Part shown: one piece after another, positions 13,855 to 22,024 of the stretch
How positions within the stretch are numbered: the stretch's first letter is position 1
How the letters are laid out: each line of letters starts with the position of its first letter
Origin: CAZCEC01 sp964497615
Lineage (GTDB): Bacteria; Chloroflexota; Anaerolineae; Anaerolineales; UBA6663
Length of the DNA stretch: 32,230 bases
Assembly (NCBI GenBank): GCA_964497615.1
Contig: CAZCEC010000070.1
Span: forward strand, 1 to 32,230
Reading direction: 5' to 3'
Program-made: the position numbers and the translations under genes
The notes under the pieces: generated by a model
Seen by the model: the letters and a program-made list of their open reading frames with translations, nothing else
Told to the model about the DNA's origin: nothing
The model's database searches: none

Positions 13855-16071
13855 ATGCCGCTCATACGCCACTGGCCGACGCTGTTGGTCACAGGTCTGC
13901 TAATTGTGTCATCCGGCGGCGTCTCCGCCCAAGGTCAAACACCCGCCGCGCCCGGTGCACCGGCCGTCCTGGCGGGCGTTGGCTTCACGTACCAGGGCGA
14001 GTTGCGCGCAGGCGGCGGGGCGGTGACGGATACCTGCGGTTTCGAGTTCCGGCTGTACGACGCGGCCTCATCTGGCGCGCAAATGGGCGGCCCGCAGATC
14101 GTTTCGGGAGTGACCGTCCTCGACGGCCGATTCACCGTGACACTCAATGGCAGCGGGCAATTTGGGCCGCGGGCATTTGATGGCAGCGCGCGCTGGCTGG
14201 CGATCTCGGTGCGCTGTCCGGATACGGGCTTGTACACAACCCTCAGCCCGCGCCAACCGCTCACCGCCGCGCCGCTGGCACTGGCCCTGCCGGGCGTACG
14301 CACCGAGCAAAACGCCACCAGTCCAAACGTGGTGGGCGGGCACATCAGCAATACCGTCAGCGGCGGCGTGTATGCAGCCACCATTGGCGGCGGGGGCCTC
14401 TTGGGCCAACCCAACAGTGTGGGCGGCATCTTCGGCACGGTGAGCGGCGGCATGGGCAACTTCGCCAGTGGCGAGGGGGCCACCATCGGCGGCGGGGGCT
14501 GGAACGGCGTGAGCGCCTTCGGCAATCGGGCACAGGGCACCGGCAGCACAGTGGCCGGCGGCTTTGGCCATTGGGCCCGCGGCTTTGCCAGCACGATCGG
14601 CGGCGGCCAAGCCAACGTGGTCACCACTACCGCCGACTTTGGTACCGTGGCAGGCGGCGGCGGCAATACGGTCAACAACCCCAGCGGCACAGTGGGCGGA
14701 GGCGGGGGCAATGTGGTCGGCGGCGACTTCGGCACGGTGGCCGGCGGCGGCGGTAACGACGTGCTCAGCCTGGGCGGCGCCATCGGCGGCGGCAGCGGCA
14801 ACACCGTGGATGCCTTCTCGACTTACGCAACGGTGGGCGGCGGGCGCGACAACCTGGCCTCTGCCGGAGGCGCCACTGTGGGCGGCGGCGGTCACGACGG
14901 CAGCCTCGCCAACGGCAACCAGGCGCTCGGCCCGGCCAGCACAGTGAGCGGCGGCTGGGGCAACACCGCCAACGACTCGTATGACACGGTGGCGGGCGGC
15001 CGGGAGAACCTGGCCGACGGCGTGGGCGCCGCGGTGGGCGGCGGCCTGGAGAACGTCGCCAGCGGCGCTGGCGCGACAGTGGCCGGCGGAGGCTGGGACG
15101 GGGCGGGCTTCGCCGGCAATCAGGCCCTCGCCAGCGCCAGCGCCATTGGCGGGGGCGCCAACAACATCGTCACGACCACTGCCATCTTCGGCGTGGTGGC
15201 CGGCGGCCAGAACAACGCCGCCACCGGCCAGCATGCAACCGTGGGCGGCGGTCGGGAGAACACCGCCAGCTTCTTCTGGGCTAATGTGAGCGGCGGCTAT
15301 GGCAACATTGCCAGTGGCGAGGGCGCCAGCGTTCCTGGCGGGCGAGATAACGATGCGACCGGCGCGCACAGTCTGGCCGCGGGGCGCAACGCACAGGCCC
15401 TGCACGCGGGGGCGTTGGTGTGGAACTGCGATGGGTGCCCAACCACCTCGTCGGGCGCAATCGACCAGTTCGTCGTCAATGCCGAGGGCGGGTTCTGGTT
15501 CGGCGGCCGCGGCACAGGCAGCTCCAGTGGCCCGACCGGGGCGATTGCCGCCAGCCACTTCATCAGCACCAGCACCGGCGCATACCTGAGCGATACGGGC
15601 GTGTGGTCCGATGTGTCGGACCGCAATGCCAAGACCGCTTTTGCACCCATAGACGGCCTGGCCTTGCTCGACGCGTTGATGGGAATGCCCATCGAAAGCT
15701 GGAGCTACAAAATCGACGAGGGTGTGCGCCACATCGGTCCAACGGCGCAGGACTTCCACGCCGCTTTTGGCGTGGGTGAGGACAATACGCACCTGGCCGC
15801 GCTTGACACCAGCGGCGTGGCCCTGGCCGCCATCCAGGAACTGGCGGCGGTGGTTGTGGCGAAAGAGAGCGAGATCGAGGCACTACGCGCGGCGAACGCT
15901 GAACTGCTGACGACGCAAGCCGACATGAATTCGCGGCTAGCGAGGCTGGAGGCGGGCGCTGCGGCCAGTCCAAGCACAGCGCCTTTGGCGCTGATGCTGT
16001 TCATCGGCGTGATGGCTGGGGCGGCGATCAGTGCCGGAGGATTCGTGCTCGGGCGCAGGCAGAGAAGCTAA
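13855..16071 (+). CDS. Secreted repeat protein with YadA-head-like repeats and S74 self-cleaving chaperone domain
   Basis: 738 aa. Signal peptide 1-25 (cleavage after VSA). Residues 30-155 form a domain starting GFTYQGELRAGGG, common at the N-terminus of bacterial tail-fibre-like proteins. Residues 160-520 hold about twenty Gly-rich repeats of roughly 14-15 residues (ATVGGGRDNLASG-like), as in trimeric adhesin heads. The C-terminal S74 intramolecular chaperone has SDRNAK with Ser588 and Lys593 at the +5 spacing of the endosialidase dyad, then a RHIGPTAQDF segment, a coiled coil (about 665-705) and a membrane helix with GRRQRS tail (710-738). It probably trimerises on the outside and cleaves itself before Ser588. 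ATG 13855 is chosen over 13744 because of the signal peptide, the AAGGG and the promoter position. Confidence 0.85.
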   Translation: MPLIRHWPTLLVTGLLIVSSGGVSAQGQTPAAPGAPAVLAGVGFTYQGELRAGGGAVTDTCGFEFRLYDAASSGAQMGGPQIVSGVTVLDGRFTVTLNGSGQFGPRAFDGSARWLAISVRCPDTGLYTTLSPRQPLTAAPLALALPGVRTEQNATSPNVVGGHISNTVSGGVYAATIGGGGLLGQPNSVGGIFGTVSGGMGNFASGEGATIGGGGWNGVSAFGNRAQGTGSTVAGGFGHWARGFASTIGGGQANVVTTTADFGTVAGGGGNTVNNPSGTVGGGGGNVVGGDFGTVAGGGGNDVLSLGGAIGGGSGNTVDAFSTYATVGGGRDNLASAGGATVGGGGHDGSLANGNQALGPASTVSGGWGNTANDSYDTVAGGRENLADGVGAAVGGGLENVASGAGATVAGGGWDGAGFAGNQALASASAIGGGANNIVTTTAIFGVVAGGQNNAATGQHATVGGGRENTASFFWANVSGGYGNIASGEGASVPGGRDNDATGAHSLAAGRNAQALHAGALVWNCDGCPTTSSGAIDQFVVNAEGGFWFGGRGTGSSSGPTGAIAASHFISTSTGAYLSDTGVWSDVSDRNAKTAFAPIDGLALLDALMGMPIESWSYKIDEGVRHIGPTAQDFHAAFGVGEDNTHLAALDTSGVALAAIQELAAVVVAKESEIEALRAANAELLTTQADMNSRLARLEAGAAASPSTAPLALMLFIGVMAGAAISAGGFVLGRRQRS

Positions 16072-16101
16072 TTCGCGCGACGGTCGACTGCCGCCGTAAC
16101 T

Positions 16102-17634
16102 CTACGACCTTCGCTGCCGCGCCGCGGCCAATACAGTCCGCACCTCGACCAGCGCGGCAGCGCGGGTGCCGAGCATGGCGAGCGCATATAGGAAAGCCAG
16201 CGCCGCCCAAGCCGCCAGGGCCAAGGGCAGCGAGACGAAGCGGCTGAAGAACAGCGGGACGAACAGGAGCGCGCCGAGGGTGGCCACAACCCAGCCGCGC
16301 CCGCCAGCGCGCATGGCCTCCAGCGCGCCGCGCCCAAAGCCCAGCGCGTAGCCCAGCAGGGCCAGGGCAAAGGCCAGTGCGAAACCTGCCGCCCCCCCGC
16401 CGCGCACGAAGGGGACCGCCGCAAAGAACAGCGTCACTCCCAGCAGGGCCGCCCACAGCTTACGGCGCGGGCGCTTGTCCACAGCGCTGAGCAGGACGCC
16501 GGCCCAGGCCAGAGGCACCGGCAGCAAGCCAACGGCCATCATGCGGATCGCATCGGCGGCGGCGCCAAAGCCCTCGCCAAACAGGAGCGGCGCCACCGGC
16601 TCGGCCACGGCCCACATGCCGCCCGCGGCCAGCGCCGCCAGCATGGCGCTGTAGCGCACCACGCGCCCCAGCCAGGCGTGCGCCTCAGCGGGCTGCTGCG
16701 CCAGGTGGAGCTGCGTGAGGATGGGCACGAAGGCGTAGGCCACCTGCCCCAGGACTGTATAGATCAGCAGCAGCGCGCCCTGCGCCAGATCGAAGTAGCC
16801 GGTCTGCGGATGCGAGCCGGTGAAGGTCTCGACGGCGATGGGGCTGATGCGGAAGAGGAAGACCAGGGCGAAGTTGGCGAGCGAAAAGGTCAGGCCGAAT
16901 CTCAGGAAGGGGGACATCGGCGGTCGGAAGCCAGGTGATCCGGTGTCTGGCCGAAGCCAGTGCCGCGTCCACCAGAGGCCAAGGGCCAGGAATGCGATCT
17001 CGTGCAGGGTCATGGCTGCCAGGGCCAGGGTGAGCGACGGCGCGCGGACGATCACCAGGATAAGGCCGGTGATGACGATCTGGCGCCAGGTAGTCTCCAC
17101 CGACCACTTGAGAGTTTGCCCCAGGCCGAGCAGCAGAGGGAATGGCCCCATCGCCCACACGCGCGCCAGCACTGAGCCAGCAATGAGGGCGGCCTGCGCC
17201 GTGGTGAGCCAGGGCACGGCCAGCCGAGCAACAAGGAAAGCACCCAAGGCCAGGGCCAGGCCGACGACCACCCGCACGGCGAACAGGCTGCGCACCATGG
17301 CAAACACGCCTTGCTCGCCGTGGCTGCGGCGCACCTCCGGCAGGAAGCGGCTGAAGACTTCCTGGTAGCCTAGCTCGCCCGCCATTTGCAGCAAGGTGAT
17401 CAGAGCGAAGGCATAGGCCAGTTGGCCGTACACCTCGGCGCCGAGGGCACGCGGCACAAAGGCAACAAACAGCAAGCTGCCCGCTACCTGCGCGATCTGG
17501 TTGAAGGCAATGGCCGAGACGCTGCGGGCGGCGGCGTGGGCCGCCTGATGAGCCTCGCCCCCTTCCCCTTCAGAGGCTGAACCACGGGGCAGGGCCGAAG
17601 GGGTCGTGGACGCGGACGATTCGGGCCGGGTCAC
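16102..17634 (-). CDS. Polysaccharide/oligosaccharide flippase (MOP superfamily, Wzx-like)
   Basis: 510 aa from GTG 17632-17634, which overlaps the upstream stop (GTGA). The frame extends to 17697, but that would lie inside the upstream gene. After a 35-residue polar Ser/Gly-rich tail, about twelve to fourteen hydrophobic helices follow, with the MOP pattern SAIAFNQIAQVAGSLLFV, then RALGAEVYGQLAYAFALIT and GYQEVFSRFLPE. The family moves polyprenyl-linked oligosaccharides across the cytoplasmic membrane. It is last in a run with a metalloprotease-like protein, a glycoside-hydrolase-like protein and a DUF5693-like protein, which fits glycan export. Confidence 0.87.
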   Translation of the reverse strand: MTRPESSASTTPSALPRGSASEGEGGEAHQAAHAAARSVSAIAFNQIAQVAGSLLFVAFVPRALGAEVYGQLAYAFALITLLQMAGELGYQEVFSRFLPEVRRSHGEQGVFAMVRSLFAVRVVVGLALALGAFLVARLAVPWLTTAQAALIAGSVLARVWAMGPFPLLLGLGQTLKWSVETTWRQIVITGLILVIVRAPSLTLALAAMTLHEIAFLALGLWWTRHWLRPDTGSPGFRPPMSPFLRFGLTFSLANFALVFLFRISPIAVETFTGSHPQTGYFDLAQGALLLIYTVLGQVAYAFVPILTQLHLAQQPAEAHAWLGRVVRYSAMLAALAAGGMWAVAEPVAPLLFGEGFGAAADAIRMMAVGLLPVPLAWAGVLLSAVDKRPRRKLWAALLGVTLFFAAVPFVRGGGAAGFALAFALALLGYALGFGRGALEAMRAGGRGWVVATLGALLFVPLFFSRFVSLPLALAAWAALAFLYALAMLGTRAAALVEVRTVLAAARQRRS

Positions 17635-19574
17635 TGAAAAGCCGGAAAGAGGGCCAGCACCTGATCGAGCAGGGACCGGCTGGGGGCCATCAGCCACAAA
17701 GTCTCACCAGCCGCGGCGTAAACGCAACTAGTCTGACCATTCGCCTCCCAGCAGTTGCCAGTCTCGCTGGGCGCGCTGAGGCCGCCGAAGCGGGCCGCCA
17801 GGTGGGTGAGCAGGGCCTCCGAGAATTCATCGGCGTCCGCCGGGGTATCCCACACCCAGCGGGCCGCGAGGACAGCCGCCTCGGCAGCCTCGTCGAAGTA
17901 CACCTGGTAGCGGTCACCCCCCCAGCCTGCCGCCGCGGCCGCGGCAACGTCGTCCGGCAACTGCGCCGATGGACGCGCGCCATAGCCCAGCAACAGGTAG
18001 GTGGTCCATTCGCCCAGGACATCCGCCTGCAACAGGGACCATTCGGCGGGGAGCGCCTCCGATAGAGGCGGGTCGGTCACGACCACGGGCGATTCGCCAG
18101 CCACGTACTTGGCCGGGTGCAGAATCTGCTCGGTGCTGAGGGGCAGGTCGGCATAGGCGGCGTCGACTTCCCGCCAGTTGCCGCGCTCGTACAAGAAGGT
18201 CACGAACGCCAGGCCGCGGTCATAGGGGAAGCTAAGGTCTTGCAGGATATAGGGCGGCGGCGACTCGTCCGGCACGGTCTGGTTGGGGGGCTCGTAAGCC
18301 GTGATATCCTGAAAGTCTTCGGGCGAGGCAAACTGGTCCAGCCATTGGCCCATCACCAGGGTGGCGTCGCCCTCGATCAGCGCGCGCACCGCGTCGCAGT
18401 ATTGGGCGTTGCTGGTGCAGTAGGGATACACGCCCAGGTCGTCAATGGCGAAATGCTGATCCTGGAGGGCGTGGGTCATTTCGTGCGCGAAGACAAAACG
18501 CTCCACGCCGCCGAAATCGTCGCCGATGACAAACAGCTCGCGCAGCCAGGGGAGATAGAAGCCGCCCACGCTGTCGGCGGCGTTGTTGATGGCATAGCGC
18601 GCCAGATCATAGCCGGGCGGCACCAAGCCCAGGGCTCCAAGCACACGCGCCTCGGTGACCAGGGCGGCGCGCAGTTCTTCATCCAGCACCAGCCCAGCGA
18701 GGATGTCGGGCACCCGGTCGCGGGCGATGAGGTAGCGAGGCGTGTCTTCCTCGACTTCCAGTTCTCGCAGGGCCGCTACCTGTTCAGCGATGACGTCCAT
18801 TTCGGCCCCTTGCGTGCCATCCGGCGGCGCGAACGTGGCTGTCAGGGTGGGCGTGCGCGTGGCCGTGGCCCGTTCGGTCACCGTGGCGGGCGGCACGGGC
18901 GTGGCCGTCCATTCCGGCGGCAGGGTGGGAAACAGGACAGGCGAGGCGGTGAAGGTGGGAATCACGGTGACGGCCGCCGGAACGGGAAACAGCACGGCGG
19001 GCAGCACGCTGGCCCACAGCGCGTAGAGCGTAAGGACGAGGACGAGCCCGCCCGCGATGGCGGCCAGGAGACGCCAGTTGGCCGGTAGCCTGAACTGCCG
19101 GCGCAGCGGCGGTGGTGGAGGCGGTGTATGGGCGATCACCTCCGCCTGGTTGGCGGCCAGGTGAGCGCGCAGGGTGTCGATGGTTTCGGTCGGCGGACTG
19201 GGCGATGGGCTGGGGAGCGGCTTGGGAGCCGGCGGCGGGGGCGGGGGCGGCTTGGCCGGTGGAGGAGGTTCGGCCGGGCGGCGTAGCTGGCCGGTGAGCG
19301 ACGCCGTGGGACGGCGGGGGGCCGGCGCAGGGGCGGCGAGTTCGGCCAGCCGCTGGCGCGCGGCGGCATGCGTCGAGTCCACCCGCAGGGCGCGCTCCAG
19401 GCAGTCGCGTTGCTGGTCCAGATCGATGACGGCGCGGCTCAGGAGATACCAGCCCTCGGCCGAGTCCGGGTTCTGGCTCAGGAAGTGGGCCAGCACGGCG
19501 CGCGCCTCCGCCAACTGCCCAATCAGCAGCAGGTCGGCGGCCTGGGAGAGCGGGTCAGGCAGCGAGGTGGACAT
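17631..19574 (-). CDS. Membrane protein with TPR, Pro-rich linker and gluzincin-like metallopeptidase domain
   Basis: 647 aa from ATG 19572-19574 (an upstream TTG at 19583 is less likely). Residues 1-85 are TPR-like (AEGWYLLSRAVIDLDQ), 98-130 and 150-156 are Pro-rich, 168-196 is a membrane helix, and 200-250 is a Thr/Pro-rich stalk. The external domain has AHEMTHALQDQHF with His364, Glu365 and His368, and EGDATLV with Glu401 as probable third ligand, a zinc gluzincin pattern. Topology places the TPR part in the cytoplasm and the protease outside. Its stop overlaps the flippase start, so the two are coupled; it could process a surface protein or regulate export. A TATATA box lies 10-15 bases before the ATG. 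Confidence 0.8.
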   Translation of the reverse strand: MSTSLPDPLSQAADLLLIGQLAEARAVLAHFLSQNPDSAEGWYLLSRAVIDLDQQRDCLERALRVDSTHAAARQRLAELAAPAPAPRRPTASLTGQLRRPAEPPPPAKPPPPPPPAPKPLPSPSPSPPTETIDTLRAHLAANQAEVIAHTPPPPPPLRRQFRLPANWRLLAAIAGGLVLVLTLYALWASVLPAVLFPVPAAVTVIPTFTASPVLFPTLPPEWTATPVPPATVTERATATRTPTLTATFAPPDGTQGAEMDVIAEQVAALRELEVEEDTPRYLIARDRVPDILAGLVLDEELRAALVTEARVLGALGLVPPGYDLARYAINNAADSVGGFYLPWLRELFVIGDDFGGVERFVFAHEMTHALQDQHFAIDDLGVYPYCTSNAQYCDAVRALIEGDATLVMGQWLDQFASPEDFQDITAYEPPNQTVPDESPPPYILQDLSFPYDRGLAFVTFLYERGNWREVDAAYADLPLSTEQILHPAKYVAGESPVVVTDPPLSEALPAEWSLLQADVLGEWTTYLLLGYGARPSAQLPDDVAAAAAAGWGGDRYQVYFDEAAEAAVLAARWVWDTPADADEFSEALLTHLAARFGGLSAPSETGNCWEANGQTSCVYAAAGETLWLMAPSRSLLDQVLALFPAFQ

Positions 19575-19600
19575 TGCCCCCAACTATATACCCCAAATGC

Positions 19601-22024
19601 CTAGGCCGGCCACCATTCTGGGTCTAAAGTACTGAGGCAGCCCAGGTGTTGGGCCACGGCCAGCAGCACGTGCGGCCCATGGGTGAGCGAGCCTTCGTAG
19701 CCGCAGGCCGTGCCATCGAAGGTGAAGTATTCCAGGCCGCTGTTGGGGCCGCCGTCGAACTGGCGGCGGGCAAAGCTCTCCAGCAGGTGGTCGCAGATGC
19801 GGTTAGCAGCGGCAGTAAAGCCGTGGCGCGAGAGCGCGCTCAGGTAATAGTAGCCGAGGGTGGGCGTGAGACTGCCGTTGATATAGACGCCAAAGGTGTC
19901 GTCTCCGCCGTCGCGGGCGGGCGATCCCCATTCGCCGATGAGATAGTCGGAGCGGGGGATAGGCTTGAGATTCAGGCACAGGCCGTAGTGGAAATCGTCA
20001 TGGCCCAAGGCCTCGCGCTCGCGTTCGAGGGTCGTGAGGATGGAGCAGGCCAGGTGCGGCTCCACCAGTCCGTAGCAGATGGCGATGCCGTTGACGTAGG
20101 TATACGAGTGATCGTGGTAGGCACCATCAGCGCTGCGCCAGCCGGCGAGGAGGCCGGTGGCCGGGTTGAGCAGGGTGGGCACATACGCCGCCCTGATCCC
20201 GTCCGCCGCGGTCTGACAGCGCGCGGCCAGGACACGATCGCCAGCGTCGCGCGCCAGGGCCGCGCCCCCGCGCAGAGCGCGGTAGGCCAGCGCGCCGGAG
20301 TAGGCGTCGAAGTGACCGAAGCCGATGGTGTCCTGCATGTTGCAGCAGGCCAGGTGCGTGCCGGCGTTGCCGGTGTAGTGGGGGTGAACGTACAACCCGG
20401 TGGCCGCGTCCAGGTGGTCCAACAGATAGTCATACGGGCGGCGCAGGTGCGGCCATAGCGAGCGCAGCCAGTTGAGATCGGGCCGCGCCTGGTGCACGCG
20501 CGCCAGGCTGATGCCGATGGATGGCGCGGCGTCCATCGCCTGCTCCCAATAGCAGCCATAGCCCGGTCCGCCCTGCACCGCCAGCGTCGCGGTGTAACGG
20601 ACCATCTCGATCAGGTTGGGACCGTCCGGCGCCAGCGCGGTGTAGGGGGCTTCGTCCGCCTGGAAGTACAGGCAGTTCTGGCAGTTGATGGAGAAGCCAT
20701 TGTTGGAGAAGCCGCCGCCCTCGGGCCGAAAGGCGAAGGTGGACGCCCACCCGCGCCGCAGTCCATCCGGCAGGGGCGCGGCGCCGGGGCGGGCGGCTGG
20801 CTCCAGCGTACGCACGTCGAAGCTGAGCATGGTGGTGTGCTCACCCGGCAGCAGCGTAATCGTGCCCGCCGGGTCGTGGCGCGCACCTAACTGGATGCCG
20901 GCCATGGCTGTACGGCCATGAAAGCCGCTGGAGTCAATTTGGATCTCGACGTTATCACCGGGCTGCTCGGCGCAGAAGTTCAACCCGCCCAGGCCGGGCG
21001 CGGTAAAGGCCCCGCGCGGCTCGATGCCGCCATTGCGGCGGCGGCCGCGAAGGGGCAGGGCATTCGTGGCGATGGCGGCGGCGCGGCCGTTCCAGAGGAA
21101 GCCCCAGGCAGCGGCATCCAGCACGGTGATTGGCTCGCTGACCGATTGCGTGAGGCGCATCCGGAAGGTGCGCTCAAACACCTCGAACTCGGCGGAGATG
21201 GTGAGGCCGGGCCGGACCTGGAGGCCCGTGTAGCGCACGTGGTTGCCCGCAACCTCCACACGCCCGGTCCAGGCGAGAGAAGAGGCGTCGTAGTACAAGT
21301 CGTAGAGATAGGGGCCATTGCCGCCGGTCAGCTTGCGCGTGAGCTGGTAGATGCGGTAAAGCAGGTTCTCGTGCGCCACAATGCCGAGTGCGTCCCAGCC
21401 GAGCCAGGACAGATGCGGCCGGGCCAGCGCAAAGCCGACGCTGAGATAGGGGCTGGTGTAGCGCACCTCGTACTTAGTGGCCGCGACGGTTTGGCCGGCG
21501 ACGGCCTCGGGCGCGATGCGCCCGCGCTCCAGCGGCGGCTGGAAGGGGATGTCCAGCGTGCGCGGCCCGGCCTCAGCCCCGAACCAGCGCAGGTTGTCCA
21601 GCATATAGAACGGCAGGGTGTAGGTGGTGGGGTGATTGATGCCACCCGCGAATTGGATGGGCGCCTCGATGGGGTAGCGCTCATCGCACAGCACTGAGGC
21701 GGCGTGGGCGCGGGCGCCATCGAGCGGCAGGGTGAAGACCTCGCCAGCCTTTAGGGGCGGGAGCTGACCGTCGAAGGCAATGCGGGCGCTTGTCAGGCCG
21801 CCTTCATAGAGATAGACCACCACATGGCGGGGTGAGCCGTGGCGTGAACCCGCGGCGAGGTTGGGGGCAGGCACCTCCAGGCGGTCCAGCCGGACGGGCT
21901 GGCGAAAACGATAGAAGCGGTGTACGCCCTGGCCGGGCAGCACGCCGCCCGTGAGCGGGTCGGGCGGCTCGGTCCACAGGCCAAACGGAACCTCGTCAAC
22001 GGGCAGGCGGCTGGGGGCCGTCAT
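19601..22024 (-). CDS. Glycoside-hydrolase-like protein, beta-sandwich plus alpha/alpha-toroid
   Basis: 807 aa from ATG 22022-22024, which overlaps the upstream stop (ATGA). Residues 1-480 are beta-rich with many aromatic residues (GQGVHRFYRFRQPVRLDRLEV, then YLYDLYYDASSLAWTGRVEVAG). Residues 500-800 show helix-pair repeats typical of six-hairpin glycosidases: RPYDYLLDHLDAATGLYVHP, IGFGHFDAYSGALAYRAL, YVNGIAICYGLVEP, GDDTFGVYINGSLTPTLGYYYL. Architecture resembles inverting hydrolases such as GH63, GH78 or GH95, but I cannot name the family. No signal peptide is seen, so it is cytoplasmic or exported by another route. Acidic residues around GEWGSPARDGGDD are catalytic candidates. It probably acts on the glycan handled by this operon. 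Confidence 0.65.
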   Translation of the reverse strand: MTAPSRLPVDEVPFGLWTEPPDPLTGGVLPGQGVHRFYRFRQPVRLDRLEVPAPNLAAGSRHGSPRHVVVYLYEGGLTSARIAFDGQLPPLKAGEVFTLPLDGARAHAASVLCDERYPIEAPIQFAGGINHPTTYTLPFYMLDNLRWFGAEAGPRTLDIPFQPPLERGRIAPEAVAGQTVAATKYEVRYTSPYLSVGFALARPHLSWLGWDALGIVAHENLLYRIYQLTRKLTGGNGPYLYDLYYDASSLAWTGRVEVAGNHVRYTGLQVRPGLTISAEFEVFERTFRMRLTQSVSEPITVLDAAAWGFLWNGRAAAIATNALPLRGRRRNGGIEPRGAFTAPGLGGLNFCAEQPGDNVEIQIDSSGFHGRTAMAGIQLGARHDPAGTITLLPGEHTTMLSFDVRTLEPAARPGAAPLPDGLRRGWASTFAFRPEGGGFSNNGFSINCQNCLYFQADEAPYTALAPDGPNLIEMVRYTATLAVQGGPGYGCYWEQAMDAAPSIGISLARVHQARPDLNWLRSLWPHLRRPYDYLLDHLDAATGLYVHPHYTGNAGTHLACCNMQDTIGFGHFDAYSGALAYRALRGGAALARDAGDRVLAARCQTAADGIRAAYVPTLLNPATGLLAGWRSADGAYHDHSYTYVNGIAICYGLVEPHLACSILTTLEREREALGHDDFHYGLCLNLKPIPRSDYLIGEWGSPARDGGDDTFGVYINGSLTPTLGYYYLSALSRHGFTAAANRICDHLLESFARRQFDGGPNSGLEYFTFDGTACGYEGSLTHGPHVLLAVAQHLGCLSTLDPEWWPA

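Noticed and set aside
14068..15792. Long minus-strand frame opposite the surface-fibre gene
   Set aside because: The Gly-repeat codons of the plus gene leave the other strand open; no domain is visible in it.
13855..16071. Prophage remnant suggested by the S74 tail-fibre domain
   Set aside because: No other phage gene is near, and the protein has a signal peptide and a membrane anchor.
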